Assembly: GCA_011525685.1 (NCBI GenBank)
Contig: WYBW01000055.1
Span: 1 to 57,154, forward strand
Reading direction: 5' to 3'
Length of the DNA: 57,154 nucleotides
From: Verrucomicrobiia bacterium
GTDB taxonomy: Bacteria; Verrucomicrobiota; Verrucomicrobiia; Limisphaerales; JADLHS01
Positions 16,034 through 24,299 of the stretch are shown here, piece after piece. Below the pieces are notes generated by a model. The model had not been told where the DNA came from. It did not search any database and saw only the letters and a program-made list of their open reading frames with translations. Positions within the stretch are counted from its first letter, which is position 1; every line of letters starts with the position of its first letter. Both the position numbers and the translations under genes were made by a program.

Positions 16034-19000
16034 GTGCTTGGGACCGGACTTGTCACGCTGATGCTGCTGCTCCTGACTGAATCGGGATTCGCGACCACTA
16101 ATTCTCTCACTTCGACCACAAACACCCTGTTGCGGCAATCCCCTCCGTGGGCGTCCCGGGTGCAAGCCCGCGCAAGTCTGAACCCCGCGTTGTTGGAAGC
16201 ATGGAACACGAATGCGACCAGTCTGACCGCCGGGCGTACCGCGCCCCAAGCCCGGCAAAACCTCGTGCTGAATGAAGTCGGCCCGAACCATCGCAGTTGG
16301 AAACGCGAGCCGGATGCTTCCGCGCCGGCCGCCACCAACCGCTTTGCCCAAGCGCACGCCAGCGCGGGAGCGCAGGTGGTGGAAATCGCCACCGGCATGA
16401 ATTACTGGGATGGGGAAAAATACTCGCCCAGCGACGCCAGCTTCGAACTGACCGAGGATGCCTTTGTGGCGGATCGCGTGCAGCACCGCACGCGGCTCAA
16501 CGCGGACCTGAATGTCATTGGTGCCGTGACCACTTCGCTCGTGGACGGCACGACGTTGCGTTCGACGCCGGTTGCCCTTGCGTTGTATAGCCCGGACGAC
16601 GGCCGTTTCGCCGTCATTTCCACCGTCACCAACAGCGTCGGCGTGTTGGTGGCGAGCAACCGCGTCGTCTATCCGGAAGCGTTCTCGGGCGGCGTGTGCG
16701 CCGACGTGGTTTACACTTTGCAGAAAGGCTCGTTCGAGCAGGACGTCGTCATCACCGGGCGATTGGACCCGCGGGATTATGGCTTCCCCACCAATGCCCA
16801 AATCCAGGTCATCACGGAATTCTACGATGCGCCCCAGCCGGAGAAGCTGCGCCGTCCCCTTTACGTGGAGCCGAACGAAACGGTGCGGCGCCGCAAGGTA
16901 AGTCCCGACTTGATGGATGAGGTGCTGGGTTTTTCCGAACTGGTCATTGGCACGGGCCGCGCCTACACGCCCGCAAGCGCGGCCCATCCCAACGGCACCC
17001 AGGCCGTAGTGGCCAAGGAATTCCGGACGATCCCGGAGGAAGGCCGGACGTTTTTGATCGAAACGGTCAATTGCCTCTCCCTTCAGGCCGCCTTGGACGC
17101 GCTGCCGGAATGTGGCCGGGAATCCGGAGCCGCCCAACGGATTCGCGACAGCCGGGCTTGGGACGGTTACGCTTTCATTCCCAAGCCAACCCCAACCGCG
17201 CAAGCCAACGCGAAACCGTTGAAATCATCCAGCCTGCTGGCCACCGCAGGCTCATCGCCCGCTGCTTTTGCGGAACCGCTTACCCGCGTGGCGGAGGCGG
17301 CGACCGGTGTAGCGGAGCGCCGGTCTGGGACCGGCTTTGGACCTGAGCCATCTCGTGATGGGCGGATTACTGCGGACCGGCCGCCAAAGTCATATCAACG
17401 AGGAAAGCCGGCCACAGACCGGCGCTCCACTGGAGAAGAATCGGAGGCGCAGGTGGGAGGGCTGGTGGAGATAAGCGCCAGTCCCGCCCAGTCGCCCGCA
17501 CTCCTGGCTGCGATTCCCCACGGGGTGGTGATTGATTACATTGCGGAGTTGGGCGGAACGATGACCGGCGTGATCGTGTTCCAAGGGGACACGACTTACC
17601 TCGTGGCCGACAATGTCTATTGCAACGGCCCGGTGATCATCGAGGGTTGCGCCGTGTTCAAGTATAAAGCGGGCACGACCATCAAGCTGAACGGTAGCCT
17701 GATTTGCCGAACGTCCAGTTACCGTCCGGCGACTTTCACAGCGCTCGATGACAACAGCATCGGCGAAAAACTCAGCTTCGATCTCGACTACACGGGAGTC
17801 ATTGACCCTGATGGCTATGCGAATCCGGCGTTATGGGCTTATTGGCTCAGCGGCCCGAATCTAAGCAACCTTCGCATCTGCTACGCACAAGAAGCCATCC
17901 GTTTGGAAGGCTCGTACGTCACGGCCACCCTGGCTCACGCGCAGTTGGTCAACTGCATCCGCGCGGTCAATTTGGTCAGCGTGGTGGTGAGTTCGGGATC
18001 CAGCGGGGCGGGCGTGTACCTCACGGTCAACAACGCCTTGCTGGCCAACGTGGGTTGGGCGCTGACCCAAAGCTACAGCACGGGCAGCGGGTCCGGCGGC
18101 AGCGCGACCTTCAACCATTGCACCGTGGCCCAGGCGGACGTGCTTATCAGCACGGCCCAGTCTTTCCCGAATTCATTCAAAAACTCCATCTTCGCCAACG
18201 TGACCAACGTGACCTCGTTGGGTGCCCCGACGCCGACAGGGAGTTACAATGGCTTTTATCCAGAGACGCAAGGCTCATTCGGCAACTACAAGACAATCTC
18301 CAATAACGATCCGTTTCAAACCTCGGGCGGGGGCGCATTTTACCTCAAAGCCGACAGCGACTTTCGTGAGAAAGGCACCACCGCCGGCCTCCCCGCAGTT
18401 CTGCTGACGGCATTGAAGTCGAAGGCCACTCAGCCTCCAATCGAGTTCCCACGTTTCATGGTTCTGTCTGGCGAACTGACGTTGTTCCCACAGACGCCGC
18501 GGTACGTGAGTGGGCCGCCGGATTTGGGCTTTTGGTACGACGCACTGGATTTTACCGTGGCCAACATGATCCTGGACGGCGGGAGCATCACGGTGCAGCC
18601 GGGAACGGCAATCGCCGTGCGGAATGACTCGTATATTTGGTATGATGAATTTGAGGATCCGTGGCCCGCTTTTACAAGCCGTGGGTTTGTCCTGTTGGAC
18701 GGCGCATCCTTCAACAGCCAGGGCACTCCCCAAGCACCCAACACCTTCACAACGGTTGAACTTGTTCAAGACGGTACGCCTTCCCCGTACGGCGCACCTT
18801 TTGGAAAATGGCCGTGGATTCCTTGCCGGGCGGAATTGTTCACCGTTGCCGGATTCGACCCGGAGCCGAATTTGAGCTTTCGCTTTTCCAACTTCAGCGT
18901 GCCCCCCACTTGGTGCTATCACTTCATCTCCGGTTATGATGGCCGACCGCAATACGTCTCGTGGATCAATACCTCCTCTTTGGGGCTTATACTCCGCGAC

Positions 19001-20875
19001 TGCAACCTTGCCGCGGGCGAGTTGGATTTGGGCTACGCCACGTACGATCCAAACACTTTTGAGCAGTACCCGGGCGTGGCGTATTTGAACTGGCAGAACA
19101 CTCTGTTTGACCGGGTTTACATCAACTTGCACCCAGCTTCCCAGCCTGCTTCTCCCAGCGTGGACTTTGCCTTTGAGGCTCGGAACAACCTGTTCCGTGG
19201 CGGCCAATTGCGCCTTGCGCCGGTCGTCAGTTCCTCGGGCAACTGGGTGTTCAAGGATAACATCTTCGACAAGGTCCCCTTTGTCCAGGACACCACCGAA
19301 CCCCTCGATCACGATTACAACGGATATTGGAAACGTCTCCCCGGCGAACTTGAATGGTGGCAAGCCGACCGGTTGTCGCCTGATGGAGCCAACGACCGAG
19401 TGTTGACTTCCGCTCCGGTCTATTACGCCGGCCCGCTCGGAAGTTATTATCGCGCCCCTTCTGGTCCGCTGTTCCAAACCGGCAGCCGGACGGCGGCGGA
19501 AGCCGGGCTGGCCCAATACACCATCCAGCCCAACCAAACCAAGAACAACGCCGGCTCGCCGGTGAGCATCGGCTTGCATTACGTCGCAACGATCAGCTAC
19601 AGCAGCGCTCAACCGAAAGATACCGATGGCGATGGCCTTCCGGATTATATTGAGGATGCCGATGGCGACGGCCAATGGGATGAGGGCTTGGAAACAAAGA
19701 TCAATGCCACCCACACTGAAACCGCCGTGCATGATTCGGTCAATCCGATTTACGACGACGCTGATCTGGACGGCGACGGCATGGTGGGCCGGATTGAGAA
19801 AGCATTGGGAACGGACCCGTTAACACCGGACAACCCCCTGACGGTGGTCCAAGTCATGGAGGAGGAACCAGGCATTTTCAGTTTCAAGGTGCCCGTCAGC
19901 CATGCACTCCTTGTGAGTATCGGCGGAGTGAATCTCAATGTGGATGGAGCTGCGGCGACTCTTGATGACCTTGCCGCCTCGGGCGACGGAAAATGTCTCC
20001 TGCTGTGGAACACAACTTTTGATCGCCCCGGGCAGCGATTCCTGCAACCTCAACTGGGGCTGTTGAATCCGGGATCCGATGAGGCCATTCTTTTGGCGGC
20101 AGGCCCGATCCACCCCTTCTATTCGGACAACGTCCTTCAGTTCTTTGAAGCTGGTTCGATGTTCGATGACGCGGGAGCTTATCTGGACGCGGAATTGCCC
20201 GTCTGGAATGCAACCTACACGATTGACCTGTACGACCCATCCACCACTCCGTCAACTCTCATCAGAACCATTGGGCCAAACACAACTTCGAGTGGAATGA
20301 TTCAGGAGGACTGGAACGTGACCTACGCCAACGAAAGTCCATTTACGGGGGACACTGTTGAGGCTGTCTTCGACGTGACCCTTTTGGATGAATCTGCAGC
20401 GCCAATCGCATCCGGGACCAGCACAAAGATTCTGACCAGGGCGACCGGAGCATTGACGGAATGGGGCCCAGATTTCATTTTTGCATACATGTTCACCCCG
20501 CATACCGGTGTGCCGTATTACGGCTCGCTCGTTACCGCGTTTGCTAAGAACGGTGTGGTCTGGAATGGAATGCAGGGCGTGGTGGACGCCCTGATAGCTC
20601 CGCGCTGGACTTGGGATGTGTATGGATCAGCTTTTAACCGTTACCTTCCTGACTCATGCGGGGAGTATCCAGGATATGTGACGCGCAGATCACCGCCGCC
20701 CACTCCGTCTTGCGTGTGGACCGAGATATCAATTGAGGGCAATTTGTTGCCTGCTCTCGCCAGCGGGAGCACAAACAGTTTTACTGCTATGCGCATGGAG
20801 ACGCCGCCGGTACACGGCTTGACAATGCAGCCGGTGACGTTTACATCACCTCTGCCGAAGTGGCCAATTTGTTAG
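16034..20875 (+). CDS. Giant exported beta-helix / calcium-repeat protein, 3' end displaced by a frameshift
   Basis: A 1613-residue frame. Hydrophobic LGTGLVTLMLLLLTESGFA at the start is the core of a signal peptide but lacks a positively charged N-region if the GTG at 16034 (or ATG 16061) is used; neither has a Shine-Dalgarno. Residues about 100-330 form an N-terminal domain of unknown family. Residues about 425-466 come from a palindromic repeat. Residues about 500-1090 are rich in short beta-strands (VADNVYCNGPVIIEGCAVF) as in right-handed beta-helices. Around 1195-1260 are thrombospondin-3/EF-type calcium repeats (DTDGDGLPDYIEDADGDG, DADLDGDGM). The last about 30 residues before the stop at 20875 do not look genuine: the proper continuation is in another frame from the TTTT at 20779-20782 on. 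Probably a cell-surface protein; function unknown. Confidence 0.7.
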   Translation: MLGTGLVTLMLLLLTESGFATTNSLTSTTNTLLRQSPPWASRVQARASLNPALLEAWNTNATSLTAGRTAPQARQNLVLNEVGPNHRSWKREPDASAPAATNRFAQAHASAGAQVVEIATGMNYWDGEKYSPSDASFELTEDAFVADRVQHRTRLNADLNVIGAVTTSLVDGTTLRSTPVALALYSPDDGRFAVISTVTNSVGVLVASNRVVYPEAFSGGVCADVVYTLQKGSFEQDVVITGRLDPRDYGFPTNAQIQVITEFYDAPQPEKLRRPLYVEPNETVRRRKVSPDLMDEVLGFSELVIGTGRAYTPASAAHPNGTQAVVAKEFRTIPEEGRTFLIETVNCLSLQAALDALPECGRESGAAQRIRDSRAWDGYAFIPKPTPTAQANAKPLKSSSLLATAGSSPAAFAEPLTRVAEAATGVAERRSGTGFGPEPSRDGRITADRPPKSYQRGKPATDRRSTGEESEAQVGGLVEISASPAQSPALLAAIPHGVVIDYIAELGGTMTGVIVFQGDTTYLVADNVYCNGPVIIEGCAVFKYKAGTTIKLNGSLICRTSSYRPATFTALDDNSIGEKLSFDLDYTGVIDPDGYANPALWAYWLSGPNLSNLRICYAQEAIRLEGSYVTATLAHAQLVNCIRAVNLVSVVVSSGSSGAGVYLTVNNALLANVGWALTQSYSTGSGSGGSATFNHCTVAQADVLISTAQSFPNSFKNSIFANVTNVTSLGAPTPTGSYNGFYPETQGSFGNYKTISNNDPFQTSGGGAFYLKADSDFREKGTTAGLPAVLLTALKSKATQPPIEFPRFMVLSGELTLFPQTPRYVSGPPDLGFWYDALDFTVANMILDGGSITVQPGTAIAVRNDSYIWYDEFEDPWPAFTSRGFVLLDGASFNSQGTPQAPNTFTTVELVQDGTPSPYGAPFGKWPWIPCRAELFTVAGFDPEPNLSFRFSNFSVPPTWCYHFISGYDGRPQYVSWINTSSLGLILRDCNLAAGELDLGYATYDPNTFEQYPGVAYLNWQNTLFDRVYINLHPASQPASPSVDFAFEARNNLFRGGQLRLAPVVSSSGNWVFKDNIFDKVPFVQDTTEPLDHDYNGYWKRLPGELEWWQADRLSPDGANDRVLTSAPVYYAGPLGSYYRAPSGPLFQTGSRTAAEAGLAQYTIQPNQTKNNAGSPVSIGLHYVATISYSSAQPKDTDGDGLPDYIEDADGDGQWDEGLETKINATHTETAVHDSVNPIYDDADLDGDGMVGRIEKALGTDPLTPDNPLTVVQVMEEEPGIFSFKVPVSHALLVSIGGVNLNVDGAAATLDDLAASGDGKCLLLWNTTFDRPGQRFLQPQLGLLNPGSDEAILLAAGPIHPFYSDNVLQFFEAGSMFDDAGAYLDAELPVWNATYTIDLYDPSTTPSTLIRTIGPNTTSSGMIQEDWNVTYANESPFTGDTVEAVFDVTLLDESAAPIASGTSTKILTRATGALTEWGPDFIFAYMFTPHTGVPYYGSLVTAFAKNGVVWNGMQGVVDALIAPRWTWDVYGSAFNRYLPDSCGEYPGYVTRRSPPPTPSCVWTEISIEGNLLPALASGSTNSFTAMRMETPPVHGLTMQPVTFTSPLPKWPIC
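17306..17429 (+). repeat. Palindromic repeat (family 3 variant) inside the giant gene
   Basis: GTAGCGGAGCGCCGGTCT on the left is mirrored by AGACCGGCGCTCC on the right, with inner GGACCGGC/GCCGGCC words. It is read in frame as a charged low-complexity stretch (ERRSGTGFGPEPSRDG and onward to TDRRSTGEE) between two well-formed domains. Confidence 0.6.
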
Positions 20876-21366
20876 GGAACAAACACAGGTTTCTGAAAGG
20901 CATACAAACCGCGAACCCTTATCGGTTCGTTTTTCTCGATGGGTGCTCCACCGCAAGGAAGAAGACATGGCATCGCGCCTTCGGTATTGTTCCGATGAAG
21001 GCATCCAGCCAAGTCGCACGGAACAAAGTCGGCCCTCAGGCATTTGTCGGGTGGGCAAAAGAGCATACTGGATATTATTATACGGCTAATCGGCTCAAAG
21101 CCTACACCGAAACCCTCAACGCTTTTTACGTTCTCTGGATGAGTGGCCATCCGCTTGCAAGTTGCCTCGATTTTGCTTCGGAACCCGCTTTTGTTGATGC
21201 TCCTTTGCCGGTTCCTGGAAATGAGAATGTCGTCGTTGATGGCATCCCGGTAGGAAAGCGCGCGACGAGCAAGCTTTATGTAGTCGGACATTCTGGACTC
21301 ACGGTGAACGGGTTGAACACAAGTTGGGACAACTACAAGCCGTATCGCCCGCCGTATCAATACTGA
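20782..21366 (+). pseudogene. Frame-shifted C-terminal domain of the giant protein, caspase-fold-like
   Basis: From the TTTT at 20779-20782 the homologous frame moves by one base: reading TTT-TAC-TGC gives FYCYAHGDAAGTRLD, DVYITSAEVANLLGNK, NPYRFVFLDGCSTA and HRAFGIVP, continuing to the stop at 21364-21366. This C-terminal domain, of the YRFVFLDGC type, is what I would expect on large Verrucomicrobia surface proteins. The pattern beta-strand-His-Gly (His at 20794-20796) followed 50 residues later by beta-strand-Asp-Gly-Cys (Cys at 20944-20946) is that of caspase/CHAT-fold proteases. The frame break may be a sequencing error, a true mutation, or a -1 slip on TTTT. The part after 20860 also has its own ATG (20860). 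Activity is an inference from motif spacing only. Confidence 0.6.
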
Positions 21367-21376
21367 GTTTTGTCTT

Positions 21377-22606
21377 ATGAACTCCTCATTTCGGTTCGCA
21401 TGTGCAATCGTTCTGGCTGCTTGGCTGGACTCGCCTCGAGCAGGCGCACTCCCAGCGTCAGTTGAGAGCGTTGCGGGGGCGAACAACGCCTTTTGCGTTG
21501 ACTTGTACCGGGAACTGGCGAGCGAGCCCGGCAATGTGGTCGTTTCGCCATTCTCAATTCACACCGCTATGGCTATGAGCTATGCGGGAGCGCAGGGTGA
21601 AACTGCCCGAGAGATGGCCGGCGTTCTTCATTTCTCCAAGGTTAGGGGTAACGTTCATGCCGTTTACCGCGCTTTGCTGAACGGAACGATGGAACGGAGT
21701 GCGAAGGGTTGCGAAATCGTTGTTGCCAATTCGCTGTTTGGGCAAAGCGGCTATCCGTTTCTAAAGCCGTTTAAGGACTTGCTTCGTGACAACTACGACA
21801 GCAGCCTGAACGAGATTGATCTCACGGGCTGGCCGGGCGGATTCGATCCGGTAAAAGCGGCTGCGGCGCGAAAACAGATCAACGGTTGGGTGGCTGACAA
21901 AACGCGAGAGAAGATCATCGAAATCCTGCCGCCCACTCTCCCCAATTCGGATACGCGATTGATCCTCGTGAACGCCGTTTGGTTCAAAGGCAAATGGGCG
22001 ACGCAATTCCAAAAAGCGGCGACCACAGACGCGCCTTTTTACCTCGATGGTGGGAATCCCGTGATGGTCCCGATGATGAACGTCACGGCGACACTTGGCT
22101 ACGCGGAGATATCTGGCGTGCAGGTGTTGCGGATGCCTTACGTTTCCGATCATTTTTCAATGATCCTTTGTCTGCCGAAGAAGCGCGGGGGACTCCCGGC
22201 AATCGAAAAACAACTTTCACCCAGCCGAATTGGGCAGTGGAGCCGGAACTGCAAAGATCAGGAAGTGGCGGTTTTCCTGCCCCGGTTCCGCTTGGCTTCA
22301 GCATTCGATCTGGAGTCGCCCTTAGACAAGTTGGGGATGAAGCAGGCCTTCACCCTTGACGCCGACTTCTCTGGAATGACGCCCCGAAAGCGACTTTATA
22401 TCGCAGCGGCGATTCACAAAGCTCGCTTGGATGTGGATGAAGAAGGCACCGAAACTGCCGCGAGCACGGCCGTCGCTTTTGATGAGATCGGGGTCACCAA
22501 ACGCCCTGTGTTCAACGCCAATCATCCGTTTCTGTTCCTGATTCGCGACAACCAGACGGGTCTGGTTCTGTTTATTGGCCGAGTCGGTGACCCGTCGAAA
22601 GAATAG
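21377..22606 (+). CDS. Exported serpin (serine/cysteine protease inhibitor)
   Basis: A 409-residue serpin with a signal peptide (FACAIVLAAWLDSPRAGA). Family landmarks are NVVVSPFSIHTAMAMSYAGA, LILVNAVWFKGKWATQF, the C-terminal HPFLFLIRD and LFIGRVGDP. The reactive-centre hinge near residue 356 is EEGTETAASTA, which satisfies the small-residue rule for inhibitory serpins. Aligned to alpha-1-antitrypsin, the scissile bond falls in FDEIGVT, so P1 is uncertain (Ile, or one of the acidic residues). It starts 10 bp after the stop of the giant protein's shifted C-terminus and 4 bp before the next gene, so co-expression is very likely. It may restrain the caspase-like domain encoded upstream, or foreign proteases. 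Confidence 0.92.
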   Translation: MNSSFRFACAIVLAAWLDSPRAGALPASVESVAGANNAFCVDLYRELASEPGNVVVSPFSIHTAMAMSYAGAQGETAREMAGVLHFSKVRGNVHAVYRALLNGTMERSAKGCEIVVANSLFGQSGYPFLKPFKDLLRDNYDSSLNEIDLTGWPGGFDPVKAAAARKQINGWVADKTREKIIEILPPTLPNSDTRLILVNAVWFKGKWATQFQKAATTDAPFYLDGGNPVMVPMMNVTATLGYAEISGVQVLRMPYVSDHFSMILCLPKKRGGLPAIEKQLSPSRIGQWSRNCKDQEVAVFLPRFRLASAFDLESPLDKLGMKQAFTLDADFSGMTPRKRLYIAAAIHKARLDVDEEGTETAASTAVAFDEIGVTKRPVFNANHPFLFLIRDNQTGLVLFIGRVGDPSKE

Positions 22607-22610
22607 GCGT

Positions 22611-23405
22611 ATGAGAGTCGGTCGTCTGCATCTTTGCCTATGTCTTGCCGCGGCGGTTCTGGCCGCTGTTGCTCAAGACGCGCAATTCGAAACGAACGCG
22701 CCAACGACGAATCGTTCGCATGTCCCCAATCTCTTCCGTCCGGATGGGAAATTGACGTCCGAGGCGTTTCGCTTCACCACAAGAGCCTATGAGAGGGAAG
22801 CTCTACACCTGGTGCTGGAGGAGGCGAACCGCGTGGCGAAGGAATTGGACCTGCCGGAAAAGTTCCCGATTACCGAAACAGATTTGACCCGCGCGTTTAT
22901 CGTCGGCTACGGTCTGTCGCACATGCCTCCGCGTATGATCGGCAACGTCCATACGCGCGCGTACGGCTATTTCGTTTCCGTGGATCACAAGTTGTCCTTC
23001 GTGGAGGGAGCGCACCAAGATCGCGATTGCCTTGAATGGATCGACAAATACCGCTGGCCCAAAAGTCGCATGGATACGAACGGCGCGTACCAACTGGCCA
23101 CTCAGTGGCTCGCTGCTGCGCGGATGGATGTTTCGTCGCTGAATCGAGACTGCGTGGTGCGGATCGAGCCGGAATCGTTTGCGAACCAGGGACTGAAGCG
23201 AACCGGGAAATTCGTGCCCATTTATTTCGTCTATTGGCAATCCCCCAAGAACCGTGCCGAGGGTTATGGGAGCGTCGCCTCGGTCAAACTGTTCGCGCCA
23301 TCCAAAACCCTGATGAGCTTGCGGGTCGAGGAATCCAAATACATTCATCGCCCGCCATTGGTGTTCACGAATCTCGATCTTTTGCTTAGGAACTCGACGG
23401 AATGA
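22611..23405 (+). CDS. Exported protein of unknown function
   Basis: About 264 residues from the ATG at 22611 (4 bp after the serpin stop), with a signal peptide (LHLCLCLAAAVLAAVAQ). The mature part is about 240 residues with no transmembrane segment and no motif I recognise; it contains WPKSRMDTNGAYQLATQWLA and FVPIYFVYWQSP. Its stop overlaps the next start as ATGA. The tight packing puts it in one transcript with the serpin. I cannot assign a function. Confidence 0.7.
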   Translation: MRVGRLHLCLCLAAAVLAAVAQDAQFETNAPTTNRSHVPNLFRPDGKLTSEAFRFTTRAYEREALHLVLEEANRVAKELDLPEKFPITETDLTRAFIVGYGLSHMPPRMIGNVHTRAYGYFVSVDHKLSFVEGAHQDRDCLEWIDKYRWPKSRMDTNGAYQLATQWLAAARMDVSSLNRDCVVRIEPESFANQGLKRTGKFVPIYFVYWQSPKNRAEGYGSVASVKLFAPSKTLMSLRVEESKYIHRPPLVFTNLDLLLRNSTE

Positions 23406-24295
23406 ATGAAAGCCTTTCCAGATTCATGCGTAACGCCAAACGAAAGGTGACGACATTCGCCTTCACGTTGATCGAACTGCTGGTCGTGATCGCCGTCATT
23501 GCCATTCTGGCGGCGCTGCTGCTGCCGGGGCTTTCGTCGGCCAAGCTCAAGGCGCATCAGGTCACGTGCCTGAGCAATCTCAAACAGTTGGATCAGATGG
23601 CGTTGATGTATTGGCAGGAGTTTGATCGGGGCTTGCCGCTGGATACCAACGGTGACCGGATTTGGTATCGCCGTCTCGGGGCGTCCAAGACCAGCACAAG
23701 CGACATTCGGATATGTCCGGTCGCCAGCCAGCCGCAGCCAGTGGCATACAACACGCCGGGCATGCGGAATCCGTTCAACCCCGGTACCGCAGCCCATTGC
23801 TGGTCCTTGCCTGGTGTTCCGCTGGATCCGGAGTATGACACAACGGGCAGTTACGCGCTGAACGCCTGGGTGTATCCCAGCCGGGTGGATGCCCTGTTCA
23901 GCCCGCAGTATTCCTTCGTCTCCGCAGCCAGCCTCCGGAATTCCTCCAAGACGCCGGTCTTTGTAGATGGAATTTGGGTGTTCATCTCCCCCCAGCCAAA
24001 TCAGTTGCCGGCTGAAAACCTGTTTTTCGGTGAGCGAGACGTTGCGAGATACAATCCGCTCTATCCCATCGGATGCGTGACCATCGCCCGGCACGGCTCC
24101 CGACCGCCGGCCAGCGCGCCCCGCAATTGGCCGCGCAACCAACCGCTCCCGAGGAACTGGGGGGTCAACGTCGCTTTCGCTGACGGCCACGTGGAGTTGG
24201 TCAAGTTGCCGGAACTGCGAACGCTTTCCTGGCACCGGACCTGGGATTCCGGCTCACCACCGTCCGGTCCGCCTAGCGGGCCGTGGCTGCCTTGA
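23402..24295 (+). CDS. Prepilin-type N-terminal methylation domain protein
   Basis: A 297-residue type IV pilin/pseudopilin-like protein. A charged leader (NAKRKVTTFA) precedes FTLIELLVVIAVIAILAALL, with the +5 Glu in place. The residue before the cleavage site is Ala rather than the usual Gly. A C-terminal FADGHVELV is typical of the large Verrucomicrobia/Planctomycetes family with an H-x9-DG-like end. It overlaps the upstream stop by ATGA, and the next gene follows 4 bp after its own stop. Such proteins are numerous in these genomes and probably form surface or secretion-related fibres. Confidence 0.88.
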   Translation: MNESLSRFMRNAKRKVTTFAFTLIELLVVIAVIAILAALLLPGLSSAKLKAHQVTCLSNLKQLDQMALMYWQEFDRGLPLDTNGDRIWYRRLGASKTSTSDIRICPVASQPQPVAYNTPGMRNPFNPGTAAHCWSLPGVPLDPEYDTTGSYALNAWVYPSRVDALFSPQYSFVSAASLRNSSKTPVFVDGIWVFISPQPNQLPAENLFFGERDVARYNPLYPIGCVTIARHGSRPPASAPRNWPRNQPLPRNWGVNVAFADGHVELVKLPELRTLSWHRTWDSGSPPSGPPSGPWLP

Positions 24296-24299
24296 GGTC

